Assembly: GCF_030813435.1 (NCBI RefSeq) | Contig: NZ_JAUSUG010000029.1 | Coordinates: forward strand, 1 to 62,099 | Reading direction: 5' to 3' | DNA: 62,099 bases | DNA from: Evansella vedderi | GTDB taxonomy: Bacteria > Bacillota > Bacilli > Bacillales > Salisediminibacteriaceae | Translations under genes and position numbers: made by a program | Notes under the pieces: generated by a model | Database searches by the model: none | What the model was told of the DNA's origin: nothing | The model's input: only the letters and a program-made list of their open reading frames with translations | Shown here: positions 17,401-26,159 of the stretch, piece by piece | Layout of the letters: each line of letters starts with the position of its first letter | How positions within the stretch are numbered: the stretch's first letter is position 1

Positions 17401-19301
17401 GGACATATGGTAAGCAGGAAGCTATTAGAAAACAAAAGGATTATTTTAAAAATGATAAAAATATTGAACGGGATTGGTTATTGTATCAGGCAGAATTTAA
17501 AGCCATGAGCAATTGGATCACTAATGTTGCTTTTCCTTACGGGGATGGCCAATTCCCTGGTTCACAGAAATTAAACTTAATGCAAAAAGGAGGGCAATGG
17601 AGAAAAAGCGATTCGTTACATAAAGCCTGGTCCTTATTTAGAGAAAATAGGCTAGGGTTTGTGGATTCTAGACACCCTTTTAGATATCAAGGATCTGCTG
17701 ATCTAAATAAATATAAATTATTCGTTGAAGCATCTCATTCCCTCCTAAACGAAAAGGGAAGATTAGGAATGATTGTTCCTTCAAGTATTTATACAGATAA
17801 GGGGTCAAGCGATCTTAGGAAGCTATTCCTTGATAATAGTAATTGGGAATTAATATTTAGTTTTGAAAATAAAAATAAGATCTTCAAAATCCATTCATCC
17901 TATAAATTTTGTATATTAATTATAAATAAATATGGAAAGACGGGAGAAATTAAAACTTCTTTTATGAATCATGATTTATCCGATCTGGAAAAGCATATAA
18001 ATGATACAATGCCTTACAGCCGTAATCAATTGCAAAGATTTAGCCCCAATAGTTTAGCTTTATTAGAGTTTCGAAATAATAAAGACCTTGACATAGCAGA
18101 AAAAATATATTCAAACTCTGTACTGTTAAGTGATGGTGGAGAACATTGGAAAATAAAATATCAAAGTGAGTTTCATATGACTAGTAAATCAAATTTGTTT
18201 TTTAATTTGAAATATGTGGAAAACCATGGCTATGAAAATGATATTTATGGAAGATGGATAAATAATAACGAATCATCAATTATGTTACCGTTATATCAAG
18301 GTGTGATGATAAATCAGTTCGATTTTAGTACAAAAGAATGGCTATCTGGAACAGGTTTAAATGCAGTATGGGAGGAAAATAGTTGGGAGCAAAAGAGAAT
18401 TAAGCCCCAATTTTTAATTAAAGAAGATAATTATCTTGAAGAAATAGAAGAAACTGGTGGTATAAAGGTTTGTTTTAGGGATATTGCAAGAAATACTGAT
18501 ACACGTACTATGATTGCTAGTATTATTGGTGACTTCCCTTGTGGAAACCCGGTACCAGTTCTTAGGTTAGAGGGTAATAATATTTTTAAGTATTTATTTT
18601 TAGCAGCAAATTTAAATAGTTTTTGTTATGACTTTGTTATAAGACACAGGTGTGGGGGAACTCATTTAAACTATTTTGTAATAAGTGAATCTCCTTTATT
18701 GAAATTCGAAAATATAAGTGAACAAATTATCCACAAGATATGTTCTAGTGTTGCTTCATTAAATATGGCACATAATTTATTTGCACCTTACTGGTTAGGC
18801 TTAAAGAAAAATATTTCTGGTCTATCGAGTAAACCATGGAAACAACATTGGGCACTTACAAGTCATGAACGTACCAGATTACGTTGTGTAATTGATGCAA
18901 TTATTGCTGAATTGTACGGTTTGACCTACCAAGATTTTGCATGGATTTTACGTAATGACCTATCAGATCCAAAAGGTTTTTGGCGTGTTGATAAAGACAA
19001 ACCTCAAGAGTTTCGCCAAACTACGTTAACATTAGAAGCATTTAAGAGAGTAAAAAATGTAGGGTTAGAGGCTTTCTGTAAAGAAGATTGGCAATTACCT
19101 TCATATGTTGCTCAAGAGTTGGGCAAAAGGTTTTTGCCTTCTCAACTTAAATTATCCATCGAAGAGTCTTGGGAAGAATGCGAAAAACATGCAATTAATA
19201 TTCAAGAAGAGAACAAAATGAACGAAATGGTCCAGTTTAATGAAAAAGAATCATTAGTAGCAGATAAAAAAGAAAGTTACCAAATTAAATTCGATTTCTA
19301 A
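14448..19301 (+). CDS. drmMI: Giant N6-adenine DNA methyltransferase, DrmMI-like
   Basis: A 1617-residue protein with AAGGAGGTTTT before its ATG. The N-terminal part includes GLITNGIQFRLCY near residue 165, a fold common at the start of type IIG and PglX-like enzymes. The methylase core is in the middle: motif X GTFYTKPG near 607, motif I VCDPSCGSASFLVAA near 650 (SAM binding), a region FGVDINPMAVELAKLSLWIE near 735, and the catalytic NPPW near 963. These define a gamma-type N6-adenine methylase. A target-recognition and helical region fills the C-terminus. In a DISARM-like context it would mark self DNA. It is larger than typical methylases of this class; a nuclease motif in the N-terminus is not obvious to me. 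Confidence 0.8.
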   Translation: MAVIASTDPFKWWSELKHGGMLISPPVLEEYFPNESNITPSTYRVLRDNYTTFLSWFEQTQDLAKGETYRIHRWLDVVLEKLLGHNEQLWLKGTNIDDKYTVETPLKEKIRPHRILFTDKEQKDPQLFVYIDKSKRIGLGKGKHNYSKLLELLRVSGVKMGLITNGIQFRLCYAGVDHESWVEWDATTWFEEGELRYQLNGLLTLLGSMGMKPRENFKYPLLKAVEESRTRQSELSSVLGEQVREAIELVLNQTYISLKKNPDLATKLNLVTSSSETLNSDSLNAIYQASSRIIMRLVVVLFAEARGLLPRDISTYNESYSLEGVYEKLKNALIYEGAYTLTQRGNSWLRIISLFRVISKGSFHPNLPIRAYGGLLFKEGELNQEDLVLNIIHLIESEYFEISDFTVYQILEKLKIGKLKVKRGRSTAWVKGPVDFSELRTEYIGMMYEGLLDYQLKSATEPIVFLNLGNEPALPLNTLESMSNTDIKNLFEKVKSESSDNNSDSDDMEVDHQNSPFSVDKEEVFDMEEQEEVHFTRDEESLLQERALIWAKKAVEISGMIKKTKKNTERYIYEQKLEKIASNIVKQVLTDDEFYLIRWGGNRKGSGTFYTKPGLSIPTVNKTLQPLLYENDKAGNLIPRLPEEILSVKVCDPSCGSASFLVAALNYTTEALFRSMMYFSRYKKKGSKNTILLPFGTKVKGHLQEDIVKVTPEDERFEEVVKSQLKRYVVERCIFGVDINPMAVELAKLSLWIETMDRELPFTFLDHKIKVGNALVGCWFNNFMDYPILAWSRDGGDSSHTNGINYKKEEWSKNIKKALQEKIKPEIVDYIESLNGQSKLFETAEDSGKDILAHILTVFNEIHDTALSAEGIRQREKLYKEKIVHNSTFQTLKNAFDTWCSLWFWPADQLDDAPTPSSFLDPAEKTVNIVKKLANKYKFFHWELEFPDVFTSQNSGFNSIIGNPPWDVSKPNSKEFFSNFDPLYRTYGKQEAIRKQKDYFKNDKNIERDWLLYQAEFKAMSNWITNVAFPYGDGQFPGSQKLNLMQKGGQWRKSDSLHKAWSLFRENRLGFVDSRHPFRYQGSADLNKYKLFVEASHSLLNEKGRLGMIVPSSIYTDKGSSDLRKLFLDNSNWELIFSFENKNKIFKIHSSYKFCILIINKYGKTGEIKTSFMNHDLSDLEKHINDTMPYSRNQLQRFSPNSLALLEFRNNKDLDIAEKIYSNSVLLSDGGEHWKIKYQSEFHMTSKSNLFFNLKYVENHGYENDIYGRWINNNESSIMLPLYQGVMINQFDFSTKEWLSGTGLNAVWEENSWEQKRIKPQFLIKEDNYLEEIEETGGIKVCFRDIARNTDTRTMIASIIGDFPCGNPVPVLRLEGNNIFKYLFLAANLNSFCYDFVIRHRCGGTHLNYFVISESPLLKFENISEQIIHKICSSVASLNMAHNLFAPYWLGLKKNISGLSSKPWKQHWALTSHERTRLRCVIDAIIAELYGLTYQDFAWILRNDLSDPKGFWRVDKDKPQEFRQTTLTLEAFKRVKNVGLEAFCKEDWQLPSYVAQELGKRFLPSQLKLSIEESWEECEKHAINIQEENKMNEMVQFNEKESLVADKKESYQIKFDF

Positions 19302-19315
19302 TCTTGGAGGTGCCC

Positions 19316-22300
19316 ATGGTAAATAAATTGATTAATCCTATCAAATTTGCTAATCAAGTAAATGAGCAGTTTTTGAATTATCAATTGACTGCATTTCCTT
19401 TAACTGATTCAGATTTAGCATCGCAAGCACGAACTTTAATTAAAGGCAGTTTAGGACATTCTCCACTAATAAAAGGACCTTATGTAAGTTTAAGTAAATT
19501 TTTTAGAGTAGGAAGGAATTTATTTGACCTTGCCAGAACTGGTGAGGTCCATCCTGCTCTACCAGGCTTAACAGAGTTCCCCACTTTATTTGCCCATCAA
19601 GATAAAGCTTTAGAATATATAAAAGCTGATAGTCACTGTCTAATAGCAACAGGAACTGGCTCAGGGAAGACAGAGTCCTTTTTATATCCTATATTAGATC
19701 ATTGCCTTCGTTTGCGTGATCAGGGTACTCCTGATGGCGTAGTAGCGATTTTAGTTTATCCTATGAATGCGTTAGCAACTGATCAATTAGATAGATTACG
19801 AAAAATGCTGGTTGGATCTGGTGTTTCTTTTGGTATGTATGTTGGTAGTACGCCTTCTGATGAATCTGAACTAGAAAATGTGATTAAAATGAGAGAGGGC
19901 GAAGGTAGAGAAGAGCTTGTTAACTACACAAATCAATACAGTCAACATAAAAATATTGTAATTTCCCCACCTGAAGAAAGAATAACTGAAAAGGAAATGA
20001 GAGACCGTCCTCCCCGTTTACTACTAACGAATGTTAATCAATTAGAACTGTTATTAACTAGAGGGAAAGATTTAGGAATGTTTTTAAATGCACCTCTAAA
20101 ATACTTAGTTTTTGACGAGGCACATACATATAGTGGTGCTGTTGGGGCTGAAGTTTCCTGTTTAATTCGGCGTTTACGGACTTTTTGTGGTAAGACTGCG
20201 GATGAAATAGTTTGTATAGGAACATCTGCAACTGTAACTGATCCAACTGACACAGGAGAAAATGTTGCACAATTTGCACAAAGATTTTTTGGTGTTGATC
20301 CTCATAGAGTAACTTTAGTAAAAGAAGAGTATCAAAAAGAACAATTTCCTGATAGTCGATACTTACCTAATTATAGTAAGGATCAAATAACAGGATTATT
20401 AGAAAAAGTTCTTCTTACTTTAGAAAATGATAATATTCATGATTTACAAATTGTTTACAAGGAATTGACTGGAGTCGAAATTGAGTTGGAAAAAAGTACA
20501 TGGAAGCAAACACTTTTTGAAGACTTTAAGAAGAATGAGTATATTTATGCATTACTTCAAGGTTTAAATCAACCTTATCATATCACTGATGCTGTTAAAA
20601 TGATTAACAAATATTTAGAACGACCTTACGATAATATTGAAGAATGGATGAAAGAAGAATTATTATGTTATCTTGCGCTTGGAGCAGCAGTTGAAAAAAA
20701 TGAAAATCCTTTACTAAGACCCAAAATTCATTACTTTGTAAAAGGCTTAGAAGGTGCAGTTATTACTTTTAATGAAGATTATAAAGGTAATATTCGCAGT
20801 AACCTTAGTTTGAGTGTTGATGAAGCTCTAGAGAAGGATAACGTGGAGCGAACTGCATGCTTTCCAGTATTAGTTTGTAAACACTGTGGTCAGCATTATC
20901 TTGAAGGGTATTATCCTAATATATCATTCCAGAGCGGATTAATGGTCGGTGGGGATGCAGAGGAAGATAACGTCATATGGATTCCGACTGATGAGGCAGA
21001 GGGAGGTAAAAGGCTTCTCTTTACTACAAATCTTATCTCTGATTCTGATGATGAGCTAATCATAGAGAGTAAAGGGAAGAAAAAAGCTAGCAAAAAGCGT
21101 AGTGTACATTATATTTGTCGCTGTTGTGGAACAATACACCGTAATCAAGGGGAATGTCTAAATAATAAATGTAAAGTAAACGGTAAATTAGTACCTATTT
21201 GGGTTATACATTCAGAAGAGGGACTATCCTCATGTTTGAGTTGTGGGCAAAGGGGAAGAAAGATTGGTGAAAGGCTCATAGAACCAATTCGAGAGTTTAA
21301 AGCGACAACAGCTGCAGATGTTCATATTTTGGCACAAAATATGATGAATTCCGAAAACGAAGGTAAAGAACAAAAACTTATCGTTTTTTCTGACAATAGA
21401 CAAGATGCAGCATTTCAATCTGGATGGATGAAAGATAGGGCACGACGCTACCATTTTCGTCATATTATTTACGATTATCTTCGCGATAAAATAGAGCCGA
21501 CTTCTATAGGTGATATAGAACTATACCTAATGGAAATCTTTAAAGAAGATAAAGCATTAGGCCAAACTTTGGCACCAGAAGTTTATACTGCAAGGAGATC
21601 TGAGGCATTTGGTAGAGGTTTAGAAAATTTATTAACAAAATTTCTGAGAATAACATTGTTAAGAGAGTTTACAACTTCTTTTAAACAAAAAGATAGCTTA
21701 GAAACATGGGGAAAAACCAGAGTAGTTTATGCTGGTATTAATGAAGAGCAGCCATGGGTACATGAATGGTCAACCAAATTAAATATATCTAATTCAATGC
21801 TAGTTGAAGGCATAAGTTCATTATTAGACTCATACAGAAGAACACGTATTTTATGGGATCAGAAAGAAGATATATATAGTCATTACTGGCACGAGAGTAG
21901 TGATGAAGTACAACAGGGTTTTATACCAATGATGGATTTTCCGCCAGTGGGACTTAAAAGGTTTAAAGAAGAGAATGATTCAAGCGGTAATATTAAATAT
22001 TTTGTTACAGAAAAAGCTCAAACTAAAAGTATGGAATTTGTTACAAAATGGGGGATTCCAAGGGACAAAGTAAAAGAATTTTTAGAGGAACTATGGTTCT
22101 TTTTAACAGACACAACAAAGATACTTACGCCTGTTTCTTTAAAATCAGCAAAAGGAAGACAAATTAGAGGAACAAATGGAGTATTCCAAATAAATAGTGA
22201 CCAACTAGGGATAGTCCCTCAAAATTTTAGATATCGATGTGATACTTGCCAACAGATCCATACACGCAATGCACCGAATGGTGCATGCTCAGGATGGCAA

Positions 22301-24757
22301 TGCAAAGGCATATTAAAAGAGGAATCATTACCAAAAGATGACTACAATATTAATTTATTAGAGAAGAAATTTAATATGTTAATGGCAGAAGAGCATTCAG
22401 CACAAGTTCCGGCTAAAAATAGAGAATATGTTGAAGAAGAATTTAAAAAAGAGTTAGGAAAAGTAAATTGCCTAGTTGCTACTCCAACCCTAGAAATGGG
22501 TGTTGATATAGGAGCACTTGATATGGTCCTAATGAGAAATGTTCCACCGAAATCAGCTAATTATTGGCAAAGAGCTGGACGAGCAGGAAGAAGACATCGA
22601 ATGGCTGTAATTTATACTTATTGTAGACGTAGTGAACATGACAGATATTTCTATTATGATCCTGTGAAAATGCTAAGCGGACATATTGATACTCCAAGAT
22701 TTAATCTTCGGAATGAAGTAATGATTAGAAAACATATTCATGCCACAATAATATCTGAAATTATTCGACTTTCTAGATCAACAAGTAATAATATCTCACA
22801 AATAGAGAAAGAAATGTTGGAAGATATAAGAAAGTCTATTTTCCCGAATTATATTAAGGATTACTTATTTGTTGATGAAAATAATTACCGTAATACTCCC
22901 TATGATGTTAATAATTTATCAGTAGTTATTGAAAAATATAATGATTTATTTATTAAAGCAGGAAATGATGTATTTACTTCTTACTGGCCTGAGGAAGATC
23001 GTTCTACTGTAAATAATGAAATGCTAGTTCAATTCATTAATGAAATGCCAGTTCTTCTTCAAGAAGTAGTTAACCGACTTCATAAACGCATGATGTGGGC
23101 AAAAAACAAACTTGATACTCTAATTAGTGAAGAAACAAATCGGTTATTAGATCCTTCTGAAGAACGTCTAAAAACTAGATGTTCAAATTACTTGAAAAAG
23201 CTTAGTAAAAGTGAGATGGGGACATACACTTTATCTGTATTAGCTACTGAAGGTTTTCTACCTGGGTACGGAACTTACGAAGGGAGTTTAAAGGCATTTG
23301 CAAATAGATCTCCTTTCAATAGAACAAGTAGACCGGACTTTGAATTACCTCGAGCTTCTACAATAGCTATCAGGGAATTTGTACCAGGAAATATGATATA
23401 TGCTAATAATGGTAGGTTTAAAACAAGATTTTACCATTTGCCTGTTGGACAACAACAACTCGAACCGGATCGTTACATTGTAGATATTGAGAGAGAAAGG
23501 GTAATTGAAGCAAAACGAGTAGATGAACAAGATGGTAGTTATGGAAATCAAGAGAATTTTTTATTATCAGGCATTCCTATTTCTGATGTTGACTTAGCTT
23601 ATTTATCAAGAATTTCTGACGAAGAGGATAACCGCTTTCAGCTCCCAGTTAGTGTAATGGGTTTCTTAAAAGAAATCCATAGGGGGGTAAAACACTACGA
23701 TGTGGGATTTGAAAGTGTTCAACATCGATTTGGACAACATGTAAGGTTAATAAATGTAGGTCCAGCTGATTTGGTAAAACAGGGGGAGCTTGGGTTTCCT
23801 GTTTGTTCAGTATGTGGGGGAGCAAGATCACCATATGCTTCTAATAGGGAAATAAATGATTTTGAAGAGCACCATAATAAAATTTGTGGAAAAAAACCAA
23901 ACAAGGTAGCTTTTACTGCTGATGCAAATGTTGATGGATTAATGATTACAGGTTTAAAAAATAAACCAGAAGCAGTAAATTTAGGTGAGGCTTTAAGAAT
24001 TGGGGCAGGTATAATATTAGAGATGGAAAGGGATGACCTTCAATTTTTAATTATTCCTGAACAAGACGATTCATACACTTTATTCTTATATGATCCAATG
24101 CCGGGAGGATCTGGATTATTACAGCAAATGCTTAATAAATGGTCTAACTTAATCAGTTCTGCAGTAGAGCATCTGACAGGATGTATTTCTCAATGTGAAG
24201 CAAGTTGTTACTATTGTATGCGTAGTTATAGAAATGTGTTTTTTCACTCTTTACTTGATCGAAATTTAGCTTCAGTTATTTTGCAAAGGTTTGACAATAA
24301 GCCTGAATTTGATAAAGAAATCGACCCAATAGTTGCTGTTGATTTTTCAGAAAATAGTAACCAAGGCAATCCTACAAATAGTGGAGAATATAGATTAGAA
24401 AAAATTCTTGAACGCGCTGGCTTTCCTAAATTCGAACACCAAAATGAATTGAACATAGGGCCACCATTCCATAAAACAACACCTGATTTGTATTACGGGG
24501 ATGAAAATGAGGAAATTTACGTAGCGATTTACTTAGATGGATTGTCAAAAGGGATACATGGTAACAGTGAAAGAGAGCAAATTGATAATACAATTCGCCA
24601 GCAATTAGAAGCCGAAGATATAAACGTAATTTCGATAGCTACAAGCCATTTAGATGACCCTGAAATTTTAAAAACTCAACTAAAGATAATAGCAAATAAA
24701 TTAAGACGTAGAGATTTAAGGAACAAAGTAACTGAAGATAATTCTTGGTTTTGCTGA
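19316..24757 (+). CDS. Helicase-DUF1998 giant protein, apparent DrmA-DrmB fusion
   Basis: An 1813-residue protein from ATG 19316, five bases after GGAGG; TTG 19304 precedes the Shine-Dalgarno and is rejected. Walker A ATGTGSGKTE lies near residue 115, DEAH near 266, helicase motif V/VI with TPTLEMGVDIGAL and QRAGRAGRR near 1060-1090. Several Cys-pair zinc knuckles are spread between (CKHCG near 521, CRCCG near 600, CLSCG near 641, CDTC near 975). The C-terminal DUF1998 region has YDPMPGGSGLL near 1590 and a four-Cys cluster at about 1623-1635. The last 110 residues (TPDLYYG, then YVAIYLDG) recall a Vsr-like PD-(D/E)XK fold. In DISARM the helicase DrmA and the DUF1998 protein DrmB are separate; here both parts are in one chain. 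A DruE-like protein is the main alternative. Confidence 0.78.
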   Translation: MVNKLINPIKFANQVNEQFLNYQLTAFPLTDSDLASQARTLIKGSLGHSPLIKGPYVSLSKFFRVGRNLFDLARTGEVHPALPGLTEFPTLFAHQDKALEYIKADSHCLIATGTGSGKTESFLYPILDHCLRLRDQGTPDGVVAILVYPMNALATDQLDRLRKMLVGSGVSFGMYVGSTPSDESELENVIKMREGEGREELVNYTNQYSQHKNIVISPPEERITEKEMRDRPPRLLLTNVNQLELLLTRGKDLGMFLNAPLKYLVFDEAHTYSGAVGAEVSCLIRRLRTFCGKTADEIVCIGTSATVTDPTDTGENVAQFAQRFFGVDPHRVTLVKEEYQKEQFPDSRYLPNYSKDQITGLLEKVLLTLENDNIHDLQIVYKELTGVEIELEKSTWKQTLFEDFKKNEYIYALLQGLNQPYHITDAVKMINKYLERPYDNIEEWMKEELLCYLALGAAVEKNENPLLRPKIHYFVKGLEGAVITFNEDYKGNIRSNLSLSVDEALEKDNVERTACFPVLVCKHCGQHYLEGYYPNISFQSGLMVGGDAEEDNVIWIPTDEAEGGKRLLFTTNLISDSDDELIIESKGKKKASKKRSVHYICRCCGTIHRNQGECLNNKCKVNGKLVPIWVIHSEEGLSSCLSCGQRGRKIGERLIEPIREFKATTAADVHILAQNMMNSENEGKEQKLIVFSDNRQDAAFQSGWMKDRARRYHFRHIIYDYLRDKIEPTSIGDIELYLMEIFKEDKALGQTLAPEVYTARRSEAFGRGLENLLTKFLRITLLREFTTSFKQKDSLETWGKTRVVYAGINEEQPWVHEWSTKLNISNSMLVEGISSLLDSYRRTRILWDQKEDIYSHYWHESSDEVQQGFIPMMDFPPVGLKRFKEENDSSGNIKYFVTEKAQTKSMEFVTKWGIPRDKVKEFLEELWFFLTDTTKILTPVSLKSAKGRQIRGTNGVFQINSDQLGIVPQNFRYRCDTCQQIHTRNAPNGACSGWQCKGILKEESLPKDDYNINLLEKKFNMLMAEEHSAQVPAKNREYVEEEFKKELGKVNCLVATPTLEMGVDIGALDMVLMRNVPPKSANYWQRAGRAGRRHRMAVIYTYCRRSEHDRYFYYDPVKMLSGHIDTPRFNLRNEVMIRKHIHATIISEIIRLSRSTSNNISQIEKEMLEDIRKSIFPNYIKDYLFVDENNYRNTPYDVNNLSVVIEKYNDLFIKAGNDVFTSYWPEEDRSTVNNEMLVQFINEMPVLLQEVVNRLHKRMMWAKNKLDTLISEETNRLLDPSEERLKTRCSNYLKKLSKSEMGTYTLSVLATEGFLPGYGTYEGSLKAFANRSPFNRTSRPDFELPRASTIAIREFVPGNMIYANNGRFKTRFYHLPVGQQQLEPDRYIVDIERERVIEAKRVDEQDGSYGNQENFLLSGIPISDVDLAYLSRISDEEDNRFQLPVSVMGFLKEIHRGVKHYDVGFESVQHRFGQHVRLINVGPADLVKQGELGFPVCSVCGGARSPYASNREINDFEEHHNKICGKKPNKVAFTADANVDGLMITGLKNKPEAVNLGEALRIGAGIILEMERDDLQFLIIPEQDDSYTLFLYDPMPGGSGLLQQMLNKWSNLISSAVEHLTGCISQCEASCYYCMRSYRNVFFHSLLDRNLASVILQRFDNKPEFDKEIDPIVAVDFSENSNQGNPTNSGEYRLEKILERAGFPKFEHQNELNIGPPFHKTTPDLYYGDENEEIYVAIYLDGLSKGIHGNSEREQIDNTIRQQLEAEDINVISIATSHLDDPEILKTQLKIIANKLRRRDLRNKVTEDNSWFC

Positions 24758-24798
24758 TTAGACAACTTAATCCTTATAAATAAGACAAAAAAAGGAAT

Positions 24799-24831
24799 AT
24801 CCACTCAAATATTATTTGGGTGGATTTATTC
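24799..24831 (+). terminator. Terminator of the DISARM-like operon
   Basis: ATCCACTCAAAT (24799-24810) pairs with ATTTGGGTGGAT (24814-24825), with one wobble, and TTATT follows. It lies about 40 bp after the 5.4-kb helicase gene. Confidence 0.7.
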
Positions 24832-24971
24832 TATAAATAATTCTTTGTAGTTTTTTTATGTTTTTCGTTATATCTATTTTCTTATACTCAGTTTTTTGAC
24901 CGATATGTAATTGCATTAGAAGTCTCATAGTAATAGAATATTATTATACTAAATTTTAGGAGGTTTTAACT

Positions 24972-25112
24972 ATGTATCAATGTCCTACTTGTAAGAGACA
25001 AACATTAGAAGGTTTTACTGATAAGAAAACTGGCGAAGGTTATTATATGTGTGACAATAAAGGTTGTCCTGATTATGGTAAACAAATAACCGATATTGAA
25101 GTTGTACAATAA
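24972..25112 (+). CDS. 46-residue zinc-ribbon-like protein
   Basis: A short gene with a strong AGGAGG about ten bases before its ATG. The product has CPTC at residues 4-7 and a second pair C-x5-C (CDNKGC) at about residues 29-34, so it could bind one zinc as a tiny ribbon. No family is recognised. It is separated from the helicase operon by a terminator, so it is probably transcribed on its own. Such short ribbons are common cargo near mobile-element ends; no function is claimed. Confidence 0.65.
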   Translation: MYQCPTCKRQTLEGFTDKKTGEGYYMCDNKGCPDYGKQITDIEVVQ

Positions 25113-25833
25113 CCCTTTTCTTTTACAATACAAAGTTTAAATTAGTATTCCTGTCTTTCGTGAAGGTTTGAGGCAGGCTCTATATTGTCAAGTATCTTTA
25201 CTGTGATAACAATATAGGCTAGTTTATGACATTTATGTTGTGGACTAGAAAAGTAAGTGAACGGAAAAGCTTCCCTACTAGAATACAATTTGAGGTATGC
25301 CTATCTACACTCTGGTAAGTACATAGTATTTACTCGGTTATTTGAAGAATAGGAAATAAACTATGAAACGCACTGCATGCTAACTGTTTTAAAAGGAGAC
25401 AATTTTTCAAAAGTTTAAACCATATAATTTGTTTACACAAATTTTACACACCCCCTCAGCAAAATCTTATAAACTAAATAACTATTAACCTATCTCGCCT
25501 CCGACCACCTGTATAATTTTTAAAATAAATTACATTTTATATCAACGCTTTCCTTCGCATTGGAGAGCGTCTTTTTTTGTTTAAATAAAATGATCTGATT
25601 GTACCGAGTTCTAGTTACCCCATTGTTTTGGTTACATATTCGTAGTTACCAAAAAAGTACATATCTGCTATAAATTTATACTTTTTTAAACCTTCGAATT
25701 TTGCCCCTTATAGTCGATAAGGGAATTATGAGAAAGAGAATATTACTTTTTCTCCGGCTATTTAGATCACAAATACTCACGATAGAAGGTTGAACACTCC
25801 GTGAGTTAATTTTTTCCAAGGAGGTGGGGCTGA
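25113..25833. other. 720-bp spacer before the excision/integration module
   Basis: No gene recognised. It contains a terminator-like hairpin at 25545-25578 and an inverted repeat ACTCACG/CGTGAGT at about 25776-25806 just upstream of the excisionase gene, which could be a binding site. A transcript ending at 25578 would have to start inside this spacer, so a small RNA is possible. Confidence 0.5.
25545..25578 (+). terminator. Terminator-like hairpin with no obvious upstream gene
   Basis: ACGCTTTCC and GGAGAGCGT (25545-25553, 25562-25570) form an imperfect stem followed by CTTTTTTT. The nearest upstream ORF ends at 25112, more than 400 bp away. Confidence 0.6.
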
Positions 25834-26022
25834 ATGCAGAGTTTAAAAGACTTTCCTGATGTTTTAACTGTTAAAGATGTTAAGCGATTTTTGGGAATAG
25901 GACAAGTGCAGGCATATCAACTTGTGCATTCTCAGAAGTTTCGCATAGTAAGAGTCGGAACTAGAATTTTAATTTCAAAGCAATCGTTTGAGAGTTGGTT
26001 CGAAGGCAACTCAGTAAAATAA
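25834..26022 (+). CDS. Excisionase-like HTH protein (Xis)
   Basis: A 62-residue protein with AGGAGGTGGGG before its ATG. DVLTVKDVKRFLGIGQVQAY is a MerR/excisionase-type HTH, followed by the short wing RVGTRILISKQSFESWF typical of DNA-binding excisionases. It lies directly upstream of the integrase gene on the same strand, which is the usual xis-int order. The role in directionality of recombination is inferred from this context. Confidence 0.75.
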   Translation: MQSLKDFPDVLTVKDVKRFLGIGQVQAYQLVHSQKFRIVRVGTRILISKQSFESWFEGNSVK

Positions 26023-26159
26023 TGAATATAAATAATATTTTCTTAGAATGACTTGGGCGCACTGCTGAACCATTTCCTTAAATGATTTTTTGTTATAAGA
26101 TAAAGTTAGTGCCAAGTAGTAGATGCCCAGTCAAATATTTTTTGAGGAGGAACAAAACA

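Noticed and set aside
11193-24757. BREX or Zorya assignment for the helicase-methylase operon
   Set aside because: No brxL, pglZ, brxC or zor-type motor genes are present; the set is an SNF2 helicase, a methylase and a DUF1998 helicase.
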